Origin: Gammaproteobacteria bacterium
Lineage (GTDB): Bacteria; Pseudomonadota; Gammaproteobacteria; SZUA-229
Assembly: GCA_029287815.1 (NCBI GenBank)
Contig: JARFQK010000387.1
Coordinates: 1-5,302, forward strand
Direction of reading: 5' to 3'
Length of the DNA stretch: 5,302 nt
A program made the position numbers and the translations under genes. Every line of letters starts with the position of its first letter. Position 1 is the stretch's first letter. The notes below the pieces were generated by a model. That model was not told the origin of the DNA. It was given only the letters and a program-made list of their open reading frames with translations, and did not search any database. Positions 1 through 5,279 of the stretch are shown here, piece after piece.

Positions 1-910
1 GATCGATCACGATACCCGGATGGGGAAATTTCTGCACAAACGCGCACGGCTCCACGACGGTACCGTAGCTCGCGGTCGCCCCGGCTTCGAGCCAGCGCAG
101 GATACTCATTTGCTGGCCGCCGAACAATACACCACCCGCAGAAGTCAAATGATCGGCGATCGCACCGTTCACGAAGTGGTTGCTGTCGATCGCTTCCACC
201 TCTTTCAGGCCCGTCACATAGAACAACACATCCTCTCTGTCAGTGAGCGCGTCGGTGTGCTCGATTCGAATGTTGATGCGTTTACCGAGTTTTTCTTTAA
301 CCAGTGGATAAAACTGTGCTCGTACGTTTCTTGCCTTGTTGCTGGTGCTGACCAGATATACGGTACCCTTTGGAAGGGTCGCATCCGCTGCGACGCCCCG
401 ATCGATCATGTCACGCACCTGATCGAGCGATTCTCCAGCGAGCAGCATCGTCGGTCGTATACCGAGATCGGCATAGGGCTTGCGGCTGGACGCATTGAAA
501 TAAGCGCTCTGGCGCGTACTGTTGCAGCCTTTTGCGCAATAAGCTTCATCGAAACCAAACGCAAACGCGCTGGTGATCGACATACAGGCAACTTTGAATG
601 GCCGACTCCACGCCAAGGCATAAAACTGAATATGCTGAGGCGTGTCGCGTTTGACCTGCTGATAAACCCGCTCGAACACCTTGCGGCTGATGCTATTCTT
701 CTGTGTAGGAAGGCTCACCGTGATCACGTTCTGATCCGGTATACCCCGCTTGATCTGGTAGTAGTCCGCGATGCGTTTGCTGATCGGGTCGGCTTCATTG
801 ACAACGATGGCCAGTTGCTGTGATGCCTGCAACGCGAGAGCCGGCGTGAAAACGCCCAGCAGCAATACGGCCACAGCCAGCCTGATCAAGAGCATCGACT
901 TAGCCCACAT
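1..910 (-). CDS. TIGR03790-family secreted protein, 3' end outside the window
   Basis: Read on the minus strand, 303 codons are present before the window edge. The protein begins with a signal peptide: Trp-Ala-Lys n-region, hydrophobic core at residues 7-21, and an ALA cleavage site near residue 26. The mature part contains YYQIKRGIPDQNVITVSLP, a central block with SITSAFAFGFDEAYC, and the block GATASYGTVVEPCAF (about 277-291) followed by KFPHP. I recognise these as TIGR03790, a family of unknown function reported from species that carry exosortase; that link is recalled, not shown here. The family is a little longer than 303 residues, so only a short C-terminal part is probably missing. I chose the ATG at 910 because GAGG lies 9 nt upstream and it adds a lysine to the signal peptide; it overlaps the trpE end by 11 bp. 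The ATG at 895 leaves a 4-bp gap and is the alternative. Close spacing implies co-transcription and possible translational coupling with trpE. The function is unknown. Confidence 0.85.
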   Translation of the reverse strand, partial: MWAKSMLLIRLAVAVLLLGVFTPALALQASQQLAIVVNEADPISKRIADYYQIKRGIPDQNVITVSLPTQKNSISRKVFERVYQQVKRDTPQHIQFYALAWSRPFKVACMSITSAFAFGFDEAYCAKGCNSTRQSAYFNASSRKPYADLGIRPTMLLAGESLDQVRDMIDRGVAADATLPKGTVYLVSTSNKARNVRAQFYPLVKEKLGKRINIRIEHTDALTDREDVLFYVTGLKEVEAIDSNHFVNGAIADHLTSAGGVLFGGQQMSILRWLEAGATASYGTVVEPCAFVQKFPHPGIVID

Positions 911-2393
911 CCAGGCCGGCCTCGGCCAAGGCCACCGCTCTGAAGATGGCCCTGGCCTTGTTCATCGTTTCCAGCCATTCGTTGTCCGGCACGGAGTCGT
1001 AGACGATACCGGCGCCCGCCTGGATCGACAACTGATCGTCTTTGATCACCGCGGTACGGATCGCGATCGCCGTATCCATGTTGCCGTTCCACGACAGATA
1101 TCCGACCGCCCCCGAGTAGATGCCGCGCTTTACCGGCTCCAGTTCGTTGATGATTTCCATCGCGCGAATCTTCGGCGCGCCACTGACAGTTCCAGCTGGA
1201 AACGTAGCGCGCAGCACATCCATCGCACCCATCCCGTCTTTGAGCTGACCAATCACATTCGAGACGATATGCATCACGTGCGAATAGCGCTCCACAATCA
1301 TCTTCTCGGTTAGCTCGACACTGCCGGTCTTGCTGACACGACCAACATCGTTGCGGCCCAGATCGATCAGCATCAAATGCTCCGCCAGCTCTTTCGGATC
1401 AGCCAGCAGCTCGCGTTCCAGCGCGGCATCAGCGGTCTCGTCCTTGCCACGCGGACGCGTGCCGGCAATCGGGCGCACCGTTACCCGATTATCTTCCAGA
1501 TGCACCAGAATTTCTGGCGAGGAACCGACGACATAGTGGTCACCCAGATCAAGGTAATACATATACGGCGACGGGTTCAGACTGCGTAGTGCCCGGTACA
1601 GCGCCACAGGCCTGGCATGGTAAGGGACAGTCAGACGCTGCGACAGCACCACCTGCATGATGTCACCGTCGATGATGTATTGCCTGGCTTTGTCGACCGC
1701 GGTTTTGAAACCCTGCTCGGTGAAGCCGGAAACGAAATCGGCCTCGTCTATCGCTCTGGCTTCGTGAACGGGCTTATCTGGCACCGGCTGGCGCAGGCCG
1801 GCGGTGATTTCCCGCAGACGTTGCTGACCCTCTGCCAGCGCATCGTGCTGATGCGGATCCACGTGCACCACCACATACAACTTGCCGGAAAGGTTGTCGA
1901 ATACAATGACCTCATCCGAGACCATCAACAGAATATCCGGGGTGCGCAATGGGTCGGGCTTGTCGTCATGATCGAGCCGCGCCTCGATATAAGCAATGGT
2001 CTCATAACCGAAATAGCCGACCAAACCACCGGTGAATCTTGGCAGATTGTCGTGTTCGTAGACGCGATAAGCCCGCTGAAACTCGGCGATCCAGTTCAGT
2101 GGGTCTTCGACCTGTTCCTCACTGACGACCTTTCCTTCGACTTCTGTAACGACCGAGCGCTTGTTGATCTTGATCACGGTTCGGCAAGGCAGCCCGATAA
2201 TCGAGTAACGTCCCCATTTTTCTCCACCGTGGACCGACTCGAACAGATAAGAATAAGGCGCGTTCGCGAGCTTGAGATAGGTGCTGAGGGGAGTGTCCAG
2301 ATCCGCGAGTACTTCGCGTACCAGTGGTACACGATTGCAGTCGCTGTGTTTTAGCTTCTCTATGAGTGCGTCTTGATCGGCTATTGATGACAT
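900..2393 (-). CDS. trpE: anthranilate synthase component I
   Basis: This 497-residue enzyme makes anthranilate from chorismate, the first committed step of tryptophan synthesis, using ammonia supplied by the glutaminase partner TrpG. The N-terminal domain carries the Trp-binding LFES motif (Ser53), usual for feedback inhibition, with PSPYMYY (274-280) as the second part of that pocket. The C-terminal chorismate-binding domain shows PIAGTRPRG (308-316), AEHLMLIDLGRND (337-349, catalytic His339), FPAGTVSGAPK and GAGIVYDS. Length and all landmarks are normal for TrpE rather than PabB or a TrpEG fusion. The ATG start has a weak GGA ribosome binding element 7 nt upstream, and the N-terminus (NRVPLVREVLADLDTPLSTYLKLA) matches the family from its usual beginning. 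No trpG, trpD or trpC lies next to it; the following gene is the unrelated TIGR03790 protein. A Trp-rich leader peptide and a pairing that covers the ribosome binding region lie upstream, suggesting tryptophan-responsive expression. Confidence 0.98.
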   Translation of the reverse strand: MSSIADQDALIEKLKHSDCNRVPLVREVLADLDTPLSTYLKLANAPYSYLFESVHGGEKWGRYSIIGLPCRTVIKINKRSVVTEVEGKVVSEEQVEDPLNWIAEFQRAYRVYEHDNLPRFTGGLVGYFGYETIAYIEARLDHDDKPDPLRTPDILLMVSDEVIVFDNLSGKLYVVVHVDPHQHDALAEGQQRLREITAGLRQPVPDKPVHEARAIDEADFVSGFTEQGFKTAVDKARQYIIDGDIMQVVLSQRLTVPYHARPVALYRALRSLNPSPYMYYLDLGDHYVVGSSPEILVHLEDNRVTVRPIAGTRPRGKDETADAALERELLADPKELAEHLMLIDLGRNDVGRVSKTGSVELTEKMIVERYSHVMHIVSNVIGQLKDGMGAMDVLRATFPAGTVSGAPKIRAMEIINELEPVKRGIYSGAVGYLSWNGNMDTAIAIRTAVIKDDQLSIQAGAGIVYDSVPDNEWLETMNKARAIFRAVALAEAGLDVG

Positions 2394-2394
2394 A

Positions 2395-2488
2395 ACATTT
2401 TCCAGTACAAAAGTTTACGGGCGCAAAACATCACAGCTCACCATCGCCAGCTGCGGTTACGTGCTCGTGCCTTCTGCCTGGAAAACGT
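2395..2488 (-). promoter_or_regulatory. long-range leader pairing over the trpE ribosome binding region
   Basis: On the transcript, ACGUUUUCCAG (2488 to 2478, codons 3-6 of the leader peptide) is complementary to CUGGAAAAUGU (2405 to 2395), which includes the GGA ribosome binding element of trpE and ends one base before its ATG. The pairing is 11 bp, with ten Watson-Crick pairs and one G-U. It encloses the smaller hairpin at 2432-2455, and both can form at once. Its position suggests that folding of the leader hides the trpE start, and that translation of the leader peptide opens it. The structure is seen in the sequence; the regulatory role is inference. Confidence 0.5.
2432..2455 (-). promoter_or_regulatory. 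hairpin with the leader Trp codons in its loop; weak terminator or attenuator candidate
   Basis: The transcript can pair CGCAGCU (2455-2449) with AGCUGUG (2438-2432), seven pairs with one G-U. The 10-nt loop GGCGAUGGUG holds parts of the two Trp codons and most of the UGA stop. The hairpin is followed by AUGUUUU. A ribosome stalled on the Trp codons would prevent it from forming. The stem is short and the U-run is brief and offset by three bases, so a role as an intrinsic terminator is doubtful. Confidence 0.35.
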
Positions 2489-2494
2489 ACTCAT
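2438..2494 (-). CDS. trpL: candidate trp leader peptide (18 aa)
   Basis: The gap between gph and trpE contains a small open frame, ATG to TGA, that reads MSTFSRQKARARNRSWRW. Two of its last three codons are TGG (Trp16, Trp18), immediately before the stop, and the stop lies 44 nt upstream of the trpE ATG. A short basic peptide ending in clustered Trp codons directly before trpE is what is expected of a leader that senses charged tRNA-Trp. The ribosome binding site is poor: no GGAG-like element lies before the ATG, only AAGA about 9 nt upstream, so start strength is uncertain. It begins 29 nt after the gph stop, so it could be translated on a gph-trpE message or on a transcript from a promoter inside the end of gph. 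I found no convincing promoter. Translation is inferred from codon content and position only. Confidence 0.68.
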   Translation of the reverse strand: MSTFSRQKARARNRSWRW

Positions 2495-2523
2495 GTGGGA
2501 ATCTTAAATGACAATCGCCAAAG

Positions 2524-3216
2524 TTACCAGGCGACGATATACTGGATCTCGACCATAGAGTCGATGACGGCGTCCGGATTATAGTCACGGATATCCTCGC
2601 CATGATTGTAGCCATAGGACATACATACGATACGGAAACCGGCGGCGCGCGCGGCCTTGACGTCGCTCATCGAATCACCCAGCATCAACGAGGATCGCGG
2701 CTCTGTCCGCAACTGCTTCGCCGCCTCCAGCAATGGCATCGGATCGGGCTTCTTGCGTTCAACCGTGTCTCCGCAGATGACGATCTCGAAGTAATCGCGG
2801 ACACCAAGGTCGCCCAGCAGCGGCAGCGTGAACTGGCTGGCCTTGTTAGTCACACAACCCATGCGCACTCCGGTATTGCGAAGGAAGTCGAGCGCTTCGT
2901 TGACGCCCGGGTACAGACAACTGCGTTTCGACGTGTTTTCCCGATAGAGCGCTTCGAATACCGGCAATGCTTCGGCGAACAATGCCTCGTCCGGCTCGCC
3001 TTCGAGCCGATCGAGCAAAGCGCGTTTGACCAGGCGCTCGACGCCGTTTCCGACCCATCGGCGCACGCTTTGTTCGCCGCGTGCCGGCATACCCAGCTCT
3101 CTCATCATCGCGTCGACACAGTAGGCCAGGTCAGGCACGCTATCGACCAGGGTCCCGTCGACATCGATCAGAACCATTTCAGGTCTCGGCAATACCAGCG
3201 GATCCATCATTCTCAT
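2524..3216 (-). CDS. gph: phosphoglycolate phosphatase, HAD superfamily
   Basis: This 230-residue cytoplasmic phosphatase probably hydrolyses 2-phosphoglycolate to glycolate, removing a product of DNA 3'-end repair or of RuBisCO oxygenation. All HAD motifs are present: motif I DVDGTLVDS with nucleophile Asp18 and acid/base Asp20, motif II Thr123 in CVTNKA, motif III Lys156 in KKPDP, and motif IV GDSMSD with Asp181 and Asp185. A helical cap lies between motif I and motif II (about 26-100), and VGNGVERLVKRAL is typical of Gph. Length is normal. The ATG at 3216 is the first start after an in-frame stop, but no ribosome binding site precedes it; Met3 or Met4 could be used instead. The placement between rpe and trpE is conserved in Gammaproteobacteria and supports Gph over other HAD phosphatases. 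The 126 bp between rpe and this gene hold no other gene and no convincing terminator, so read-through from rpe is likely. Substrate specificity is inferred from family and neighbours. Confidence 0.93.
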   Translation of the reverse strand: MRMMDPLVLPRPEMVLIDVDGTLVDSVPDLAYCVDAMMRELGMPARGEQSVRRWVGNGVERLVKRALLDRLEGEPDEALFAEALPVFEALYRENTSKRSCLYPGVNEALDFLRNTGVRMGCVTNKASQFTLPLLGDLGVRDYFEIVICGDTVERKKPDPMPLLEAAKQLRTEPRSSLMLGDSMSDVKAARAAGFRIVCMSYGYNHGEDIRDYNPDAVIDSMVEIQYIVAW

Positions 3217-3342
3217 TAATCAATCAACCAAAGATGCGGGGAGAGCCAATGCTTTGACAGCACCATTCGCCGCCCGGGAATCAATGCGCGGCGCGTCTCC
3301 AGATAAGCTTCTCGATGTCGCCTGTCCCCTGCAACTGGCCTC

Positions 3343-4032
3343 TCAGGCCACCTGTGCGAGCTGATCGCGCATCTTGCCAACGACGGTGTCGTAAATATTG
3401 GGATCACCTTCGGATCCGGCACCGAAAATTGCGGAACCGGCAACGAAGGTGTCAGCACCAGCCTCGGCAATCTCACGAATATTGTCCACCTTGACCCCGC
3501 CGTCAATCTCCAGGCGGATATCGCGACCGGATTCATCGATGATCTTGCGCGCTTCACGCAGTTTATCCAGCGTGGCGGGAATAAATGACTGGCCGCCGAA
3601 ACCAGGGTTGACCGACATCAACAGCACCATGTCAACTTTGTCGAGTACATAGTCCAGATAGCTGAGCGGGGTTGCCGGATTGAACACCAGACCGCTCTTG
3701 CAGCCGCTGTCTCTGACCAATTGCAGGCTTCGATCGATGTGCTCTGACGCTTCCGGGTGGAAGGTAATATAGGTGGCGCCCGCCTTGGCAAAGTCCGGAA
3801 TGATGCGGTCAACCGGCTTGACCATCAAGTGCACATCGATCGGTGCGCTAACGCCGTGCTTGCGCAACGCGTCACAGACCAGCGGACCGATGGTCAGGTT
3901 GGGCACATAGTGATTGTCCATCACGTCAAAGTGAACGATATCCGCCCCTGCTTTGAGCACGTTGTCAACTTCTTCACCAAGTCGCGCGAAATCGGCCGAC
4001 AGGATGGACGGTGCAATCTTGAAATCTGCCAT
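3343..4032 (-). CDS. rpe: ribulose-phosphate 3-epimerase
   Basis: This 229-residue TIM-barrel enzyme interconverts D-ribulose 5-phosphate and D-xylulose 5-phosphate in the pentose phosphate pathway and the Calvin cycle. It starts with the usual IAPSILSADFARLGEE. The metal and catalytic residues are visible: His34 and Asp36 in HFDVMDNHYVPN, His68 in DVHLMVKP, and Asp177 in LEIDGGV. The phosphate-binding segments are MSVNPGFGGQ (139-148) and FVAGSAIFG near the C-terminus. The protein is complete and of normal length. The start is well supported: AGAGGAAG precedes the ATG, with AGGA (4042-4039) at 6-nt spacing. It is the first gene of the minus-strand run rpe-gph-trpE and is transcribed away from the divergent membrane-protein gene. 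No clear sigma-70 promoter was found in the roughly 100 bp between it and the repeat element upstream. Confidence 0.98.
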   Translation of the reverse strand: MADFKIAPSILSADFARLGEEVDNVLKAGADIVHFDVMDNHYVPNLTIGPLVCDALRKHGVSAPIDVHLMVKPVDRIIPDFAKAGATYITFHPEASEHIDRSLQLVRDSGCKSGLVFNPATPLSYLDYVLDKVDMVLLMSVNPGFGGQSFIPATLDKLREARKIIDESGRDIRLEIDGGVKVDNIREIAEAGADTFVAGSAIFGAGSEGDPNIYDTVVGKMRDQLAQVA

Positions 4033-4129
4033 GATGCTTCCTCTTGGGCTCAGAACTTGAAAAGGGCGCTCACTTTACAACATTGTGGCCCGGGAGTCTC
4101 TATTCCGCCATGCAACACCTTGGTAACGA

Positions 4130-4164
4130 ACGCGGAGGCCGCAGAGACGCAAAGGACGCTGAGA
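4130..4164 (+). repeat. left inverted-repeat arm of the MITE-like element
   Basis: The arm begins ACGCGGAGGCC and ends GACGCTGAGA. It differs from the reverse complement of the right arm at five of 35 positions (5, 12, 15, 23 and 31). Its internal repeats (GCGGAGG, GCAGAGA, GCAAAGG, GCTGAGA) are imperfect copies of one unit. Confidence 0.8.
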
Positions 4165-4318
4165 TCTTATGCTGTGTTTGCTCGGTGGCAAGACATCTCG
4201 CCTGACGTTAACAACGCTACCGCGGCTCTCGATTCGCCACGAGACAAATATTTCGCAATGGTTTCTATGTAACCTTGCGACTGAATCGCAGAATATTGCG
4301 ACCCAAATCTGAAAATAG

Positions 4319-4353
4319 TCTCTGCGTCCTCTGCGTCTTTGAGGCCTCTGCGT
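4319..4353 (-). repeat. right inverted-repeat arm of the MITE-like element
   Basis: Read on the minus strand, the arm begins ACGCAGAGGCC and ends GACGCAGAGA. It is closer to a regular CGCAGAG repeat than the left arm, so the left arm may have drifted more. Confidence 0.8.
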
Positions 4354-4427
4354 CATTTCGAGTCCGTTGAGCCGTGGCCTGACTACCAGCAAGCCAGAAT
4401 CTTCATTTTGATGGTTTCAAAAAGTGG

Positions 4428-4456
4428 GTGAGAAATCGTCTGCGAATCGGTAAGAT
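4428..4456 (+). promoter_or_regulatory. weak sigma-70 promoter candidate for the membrane-protein gene
   Basis: GTGAGA (4428-4433, four of six matches to TTGACA) and TAAGAT (4451-4456, four of six to TATAAT) are separated by exactly 17 bp. Transcription would begin near 4463, giving a leader of about 20 nt with the GGAG ribosome binding site at 4474-4477. The match is modest and could be chance. Confidence 0.3.
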
Positions 4457-4483
4457 GCGCGCGAATCAGAACCGGAGTCGACT

Positions 4484-4939
4484 ATGTCTGTTAACATTGC
4501 ATTGCACCTTCTGGCCGCTTTAATCTGGGTGGGCGGCATGTTCTTTGCCTACGTGGCCTTGCGTCCAGCAGCCGCCGGCACCCTCGAACCACCCCTGCGC
4601 CTGCAACTGTGGGTGCATGTGTTCAAGTTATTTTTCATCTGGGTTTGGCTCAGCATAATCACACTGCTTGCGACGGGTTACTGGATGCTATTCAAGTACT
4701 TCGGCGGCTTTGCGAACGCCGGCCTGCACATACACATCATGAACGGTGCAGGCCTGATCATGGTGTTGATTTATCTGCATGTTTTCTTCGCACCCTACCG
4801 CAGGCTCCGACACGCCGTCATCACCCAGGATTACGCTGAAGGCGGCAGACAGCTCGCTCAGATCAGAAAACTGATCGCGCTGAACCTTTCTATCGGACTG
4901 ATAGTCGTAGTTATTGCGAGTGGTGGCCGCTACGTCTAG
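4484..4939 (+). CDS. CopD-like four-helix integral membrane protein
   Basis: The 151-residue protein is almost entirely membrane helices: about 5-26 (ALHLLAALIWVGGMFFAYVAL), 46-70, 85-104 and 130-147. Between helices 3 and 4 lies a polar basic loop (YRRLRHAV...RQLAQIRK). It resembles the short CopD-related proteins of Proteobacteria, which keep the pattern HxxxAxxWVGGMFF near the start, ATGYWM in helix 2, HVFFAPYRRLR after helix 3, and SGGRY at the C-terminus. His8 and His99 sit in helices and could be haem or metal ligands; that is inference. A role in copper handling is often assumed from the family name but nothing here shows it. The start is supported by GGAG (4474-4477) with 6-nt spacing. 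It is a single gene divergent from rpe. Its TAG stop overlaps the first base pair of a repeat that fills the downstream region, yet the GGRY ending looks complete for the family. Confidence 0.85.
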   Translation: MSVNIALHLLAALIWVGGMFFAYVALRPAAAGTLEPPLRLQLWVHVFKLFFIWVWLSIITLLATGYWMLFKYFGGFANAGLHIHIMNGAGLIMVLIYLHVFFAPYRRLRHAVITQDYAEGGRQLAQIRKLIALNLSIGLIVVVIASGGRYV

Positions 4940-4960
4940 CCCGCATTTCTCACCAGGCGG
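4938..4960 (+). repeat. 23-bp end-repeat, copy 1 (direct)
   Basis: The repeat begins AGCCCGCATTTCTCACCAGG, using the last two bases of the membrane-protein stop codon. It matches copy 2 at 19 of 23 positions, and the reverse complement of copy 3 also at 19 of 23. It is the most diverged copy. Confidence 0.75.
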
Positions 4961-5138
4961 CGTAGAGTACTGATAAGGTATTGGCTATTTTGAGAGAACT
5001 CACCTGACCGAAAATACAGCGTGCTTTTCAAACATGCCTATCACGGTTCAGGCTGGGCTTCATGTCCGTAAGCTTGCTCTTCACTCAAACCGTAGCTATG
5101 GCTACGCTTTTCGCTCCAGAGCGGCGCTTACGAACACC
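4961..5138. other. non-coding spacer of nested inverted repeats
   Basis: No protein gene was found in these 178 bp. The stretch holds one nested structure in which CACCTGACCG (5001-5010) pairs with CGGTTCAGGCTG (5044-5055, two bulges), enclosing GCGTG/CATGC (5019-5023 with 5033-5037). A second structure starts inside it, where GTCCGTAAGC (5064-5073) pairs with GCTTACGAAC (5126-5135, nine of ten). This folded architecture fits the remains of a palindromic mobile element or a structured RNA, and not coding sequence. Which of the two cannot be decided from one copy. Confidence 0.5.
5091..5111 (+). terminator. possible weak terminator hairpin
   Basis: CGTAGC-TATG-GCTACG forms a perfect 6-bp stem with a four-base loop and is followed by CTTTT. 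It could end transcription from the membrane-protein gene 150 bp upstream. The stem is short, the T-run is only four bases, and the hairpin lies inside repeat-derived sequence, so it may simply be part of a larger palindrome. Confidence 0.25.
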
Positions 5139-5161
5139 AGCCCGCCTGTCTCATCAGGGGG
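5139..5161 (+). repeat. 23-bp end-repeat, copy 2 (direct)
   Basis: This copy is the left end of the 164-bp element. It repeats copy 1 in the same orientation 201 bp downstream, and the first 15 bases match copy 3 exactly in inverted orientation. Confidence 0.8.
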
Positions 5162-5279
5162 CGAGATGATCGCGCCGAGATTTGGGTCCACAAAGGATTT
5201 TGCGAAGGAGCGGAATAACCTTGTATATTTCCGACTGAGCAAAATGCTTTGTGGATTCAAAGATCAAGTGAGGGCTCGT

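Larger units (their letters stand above)
4130..4353. mobile_element. MITE-like element with 35-bp terminal inverted repeats
   Basis: The rpe/membrane-protein gap is 451 bp, and half of it is a 224-bp element bounded by two 35-bp arms (4130-4164 and 4319-4353) that are inverted copies of each other at 30 of 35 positions. Each arm is built of imperfect CGCAGAG-type units about 9 bp long. A second, inner inverted repeat (TTTGCTCGGTGGC at 4177-4189 and GCCACGAGACAAA at 4236-4248, with two single-base indels) makes it palindromic on two levels. Open frames across it have low-complexity, Arg/Gln-rich translations typical of repeat-derived false genes. There is no transposase, so it would be non-autonomous. 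I saw no clean target-site duplication. Similar CGCAGAG repeats occur in many bacterial genomes, as I recall. The flanks hold the rpe leader on the left and the promoter region of the membrane-protein gene on the right. Confidence 0.7.

Noticed and set aside
20..823. 268-codon open frame on the plus strand
   Set aside because: It lies antisense to the TIGR03790-family gene, which has a signal peptide and family motifs; the plus-strand translation has no recognisable domain.
1617..2354. 246-codon open frame on the plus strand
   Set aside because: It is antisense to trpE, whose motifs are intact throughout; long antisense frames are common opposite GC-rich genes.
2381..2398. Six-codon frame ATG TTA TGT CAT CAA TAG overlapping the trpE start on the minus strand
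   Set aside because: It shares the weak ribosome binding site of trpE, has no Trp codons, and arises from the duplicated ATG-TT-ATG; nothing supports its use.
2498..2540. Promoter before the leader peptide (TTAAGA as -10)
   Set aside because: The best -35 at proper spacing (TGGTAA) matches only three of six bases, so no promoter is called.
2602..3219. 206-codon open frame on the plus strand
   Set aside because: It is antisense to gph and shows no family features.
3250..3310. GC-rich hairpin GCCGC/GCGGC between rpe and gph
   Set aside because: The stem is five pairs plus a mismatch, the loop is long, and no T-run follows on either strand, so it is not a terminator.
4040..4129. rpe promoter with TAAAGT as -10
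   Set aside because: The corresponding -35 (GAGACT) matches only three of six positions; too weak to annotate.
3757..4272. Plus-strand frame crossing the rpe start into the repeat element
   Set aside because: Half is antisense to rpe, and the rest is translated CGCAGAG repeat (NAEAAETQR-like sequence), a known kind of false gene.
4075..4392. Minus-strand 105-codon frame over the MITE-like element
   Set aside because: Its Arg-rich low-complexity translation comes from the repeat arms, and it lacks a ribosome binding site or domain.
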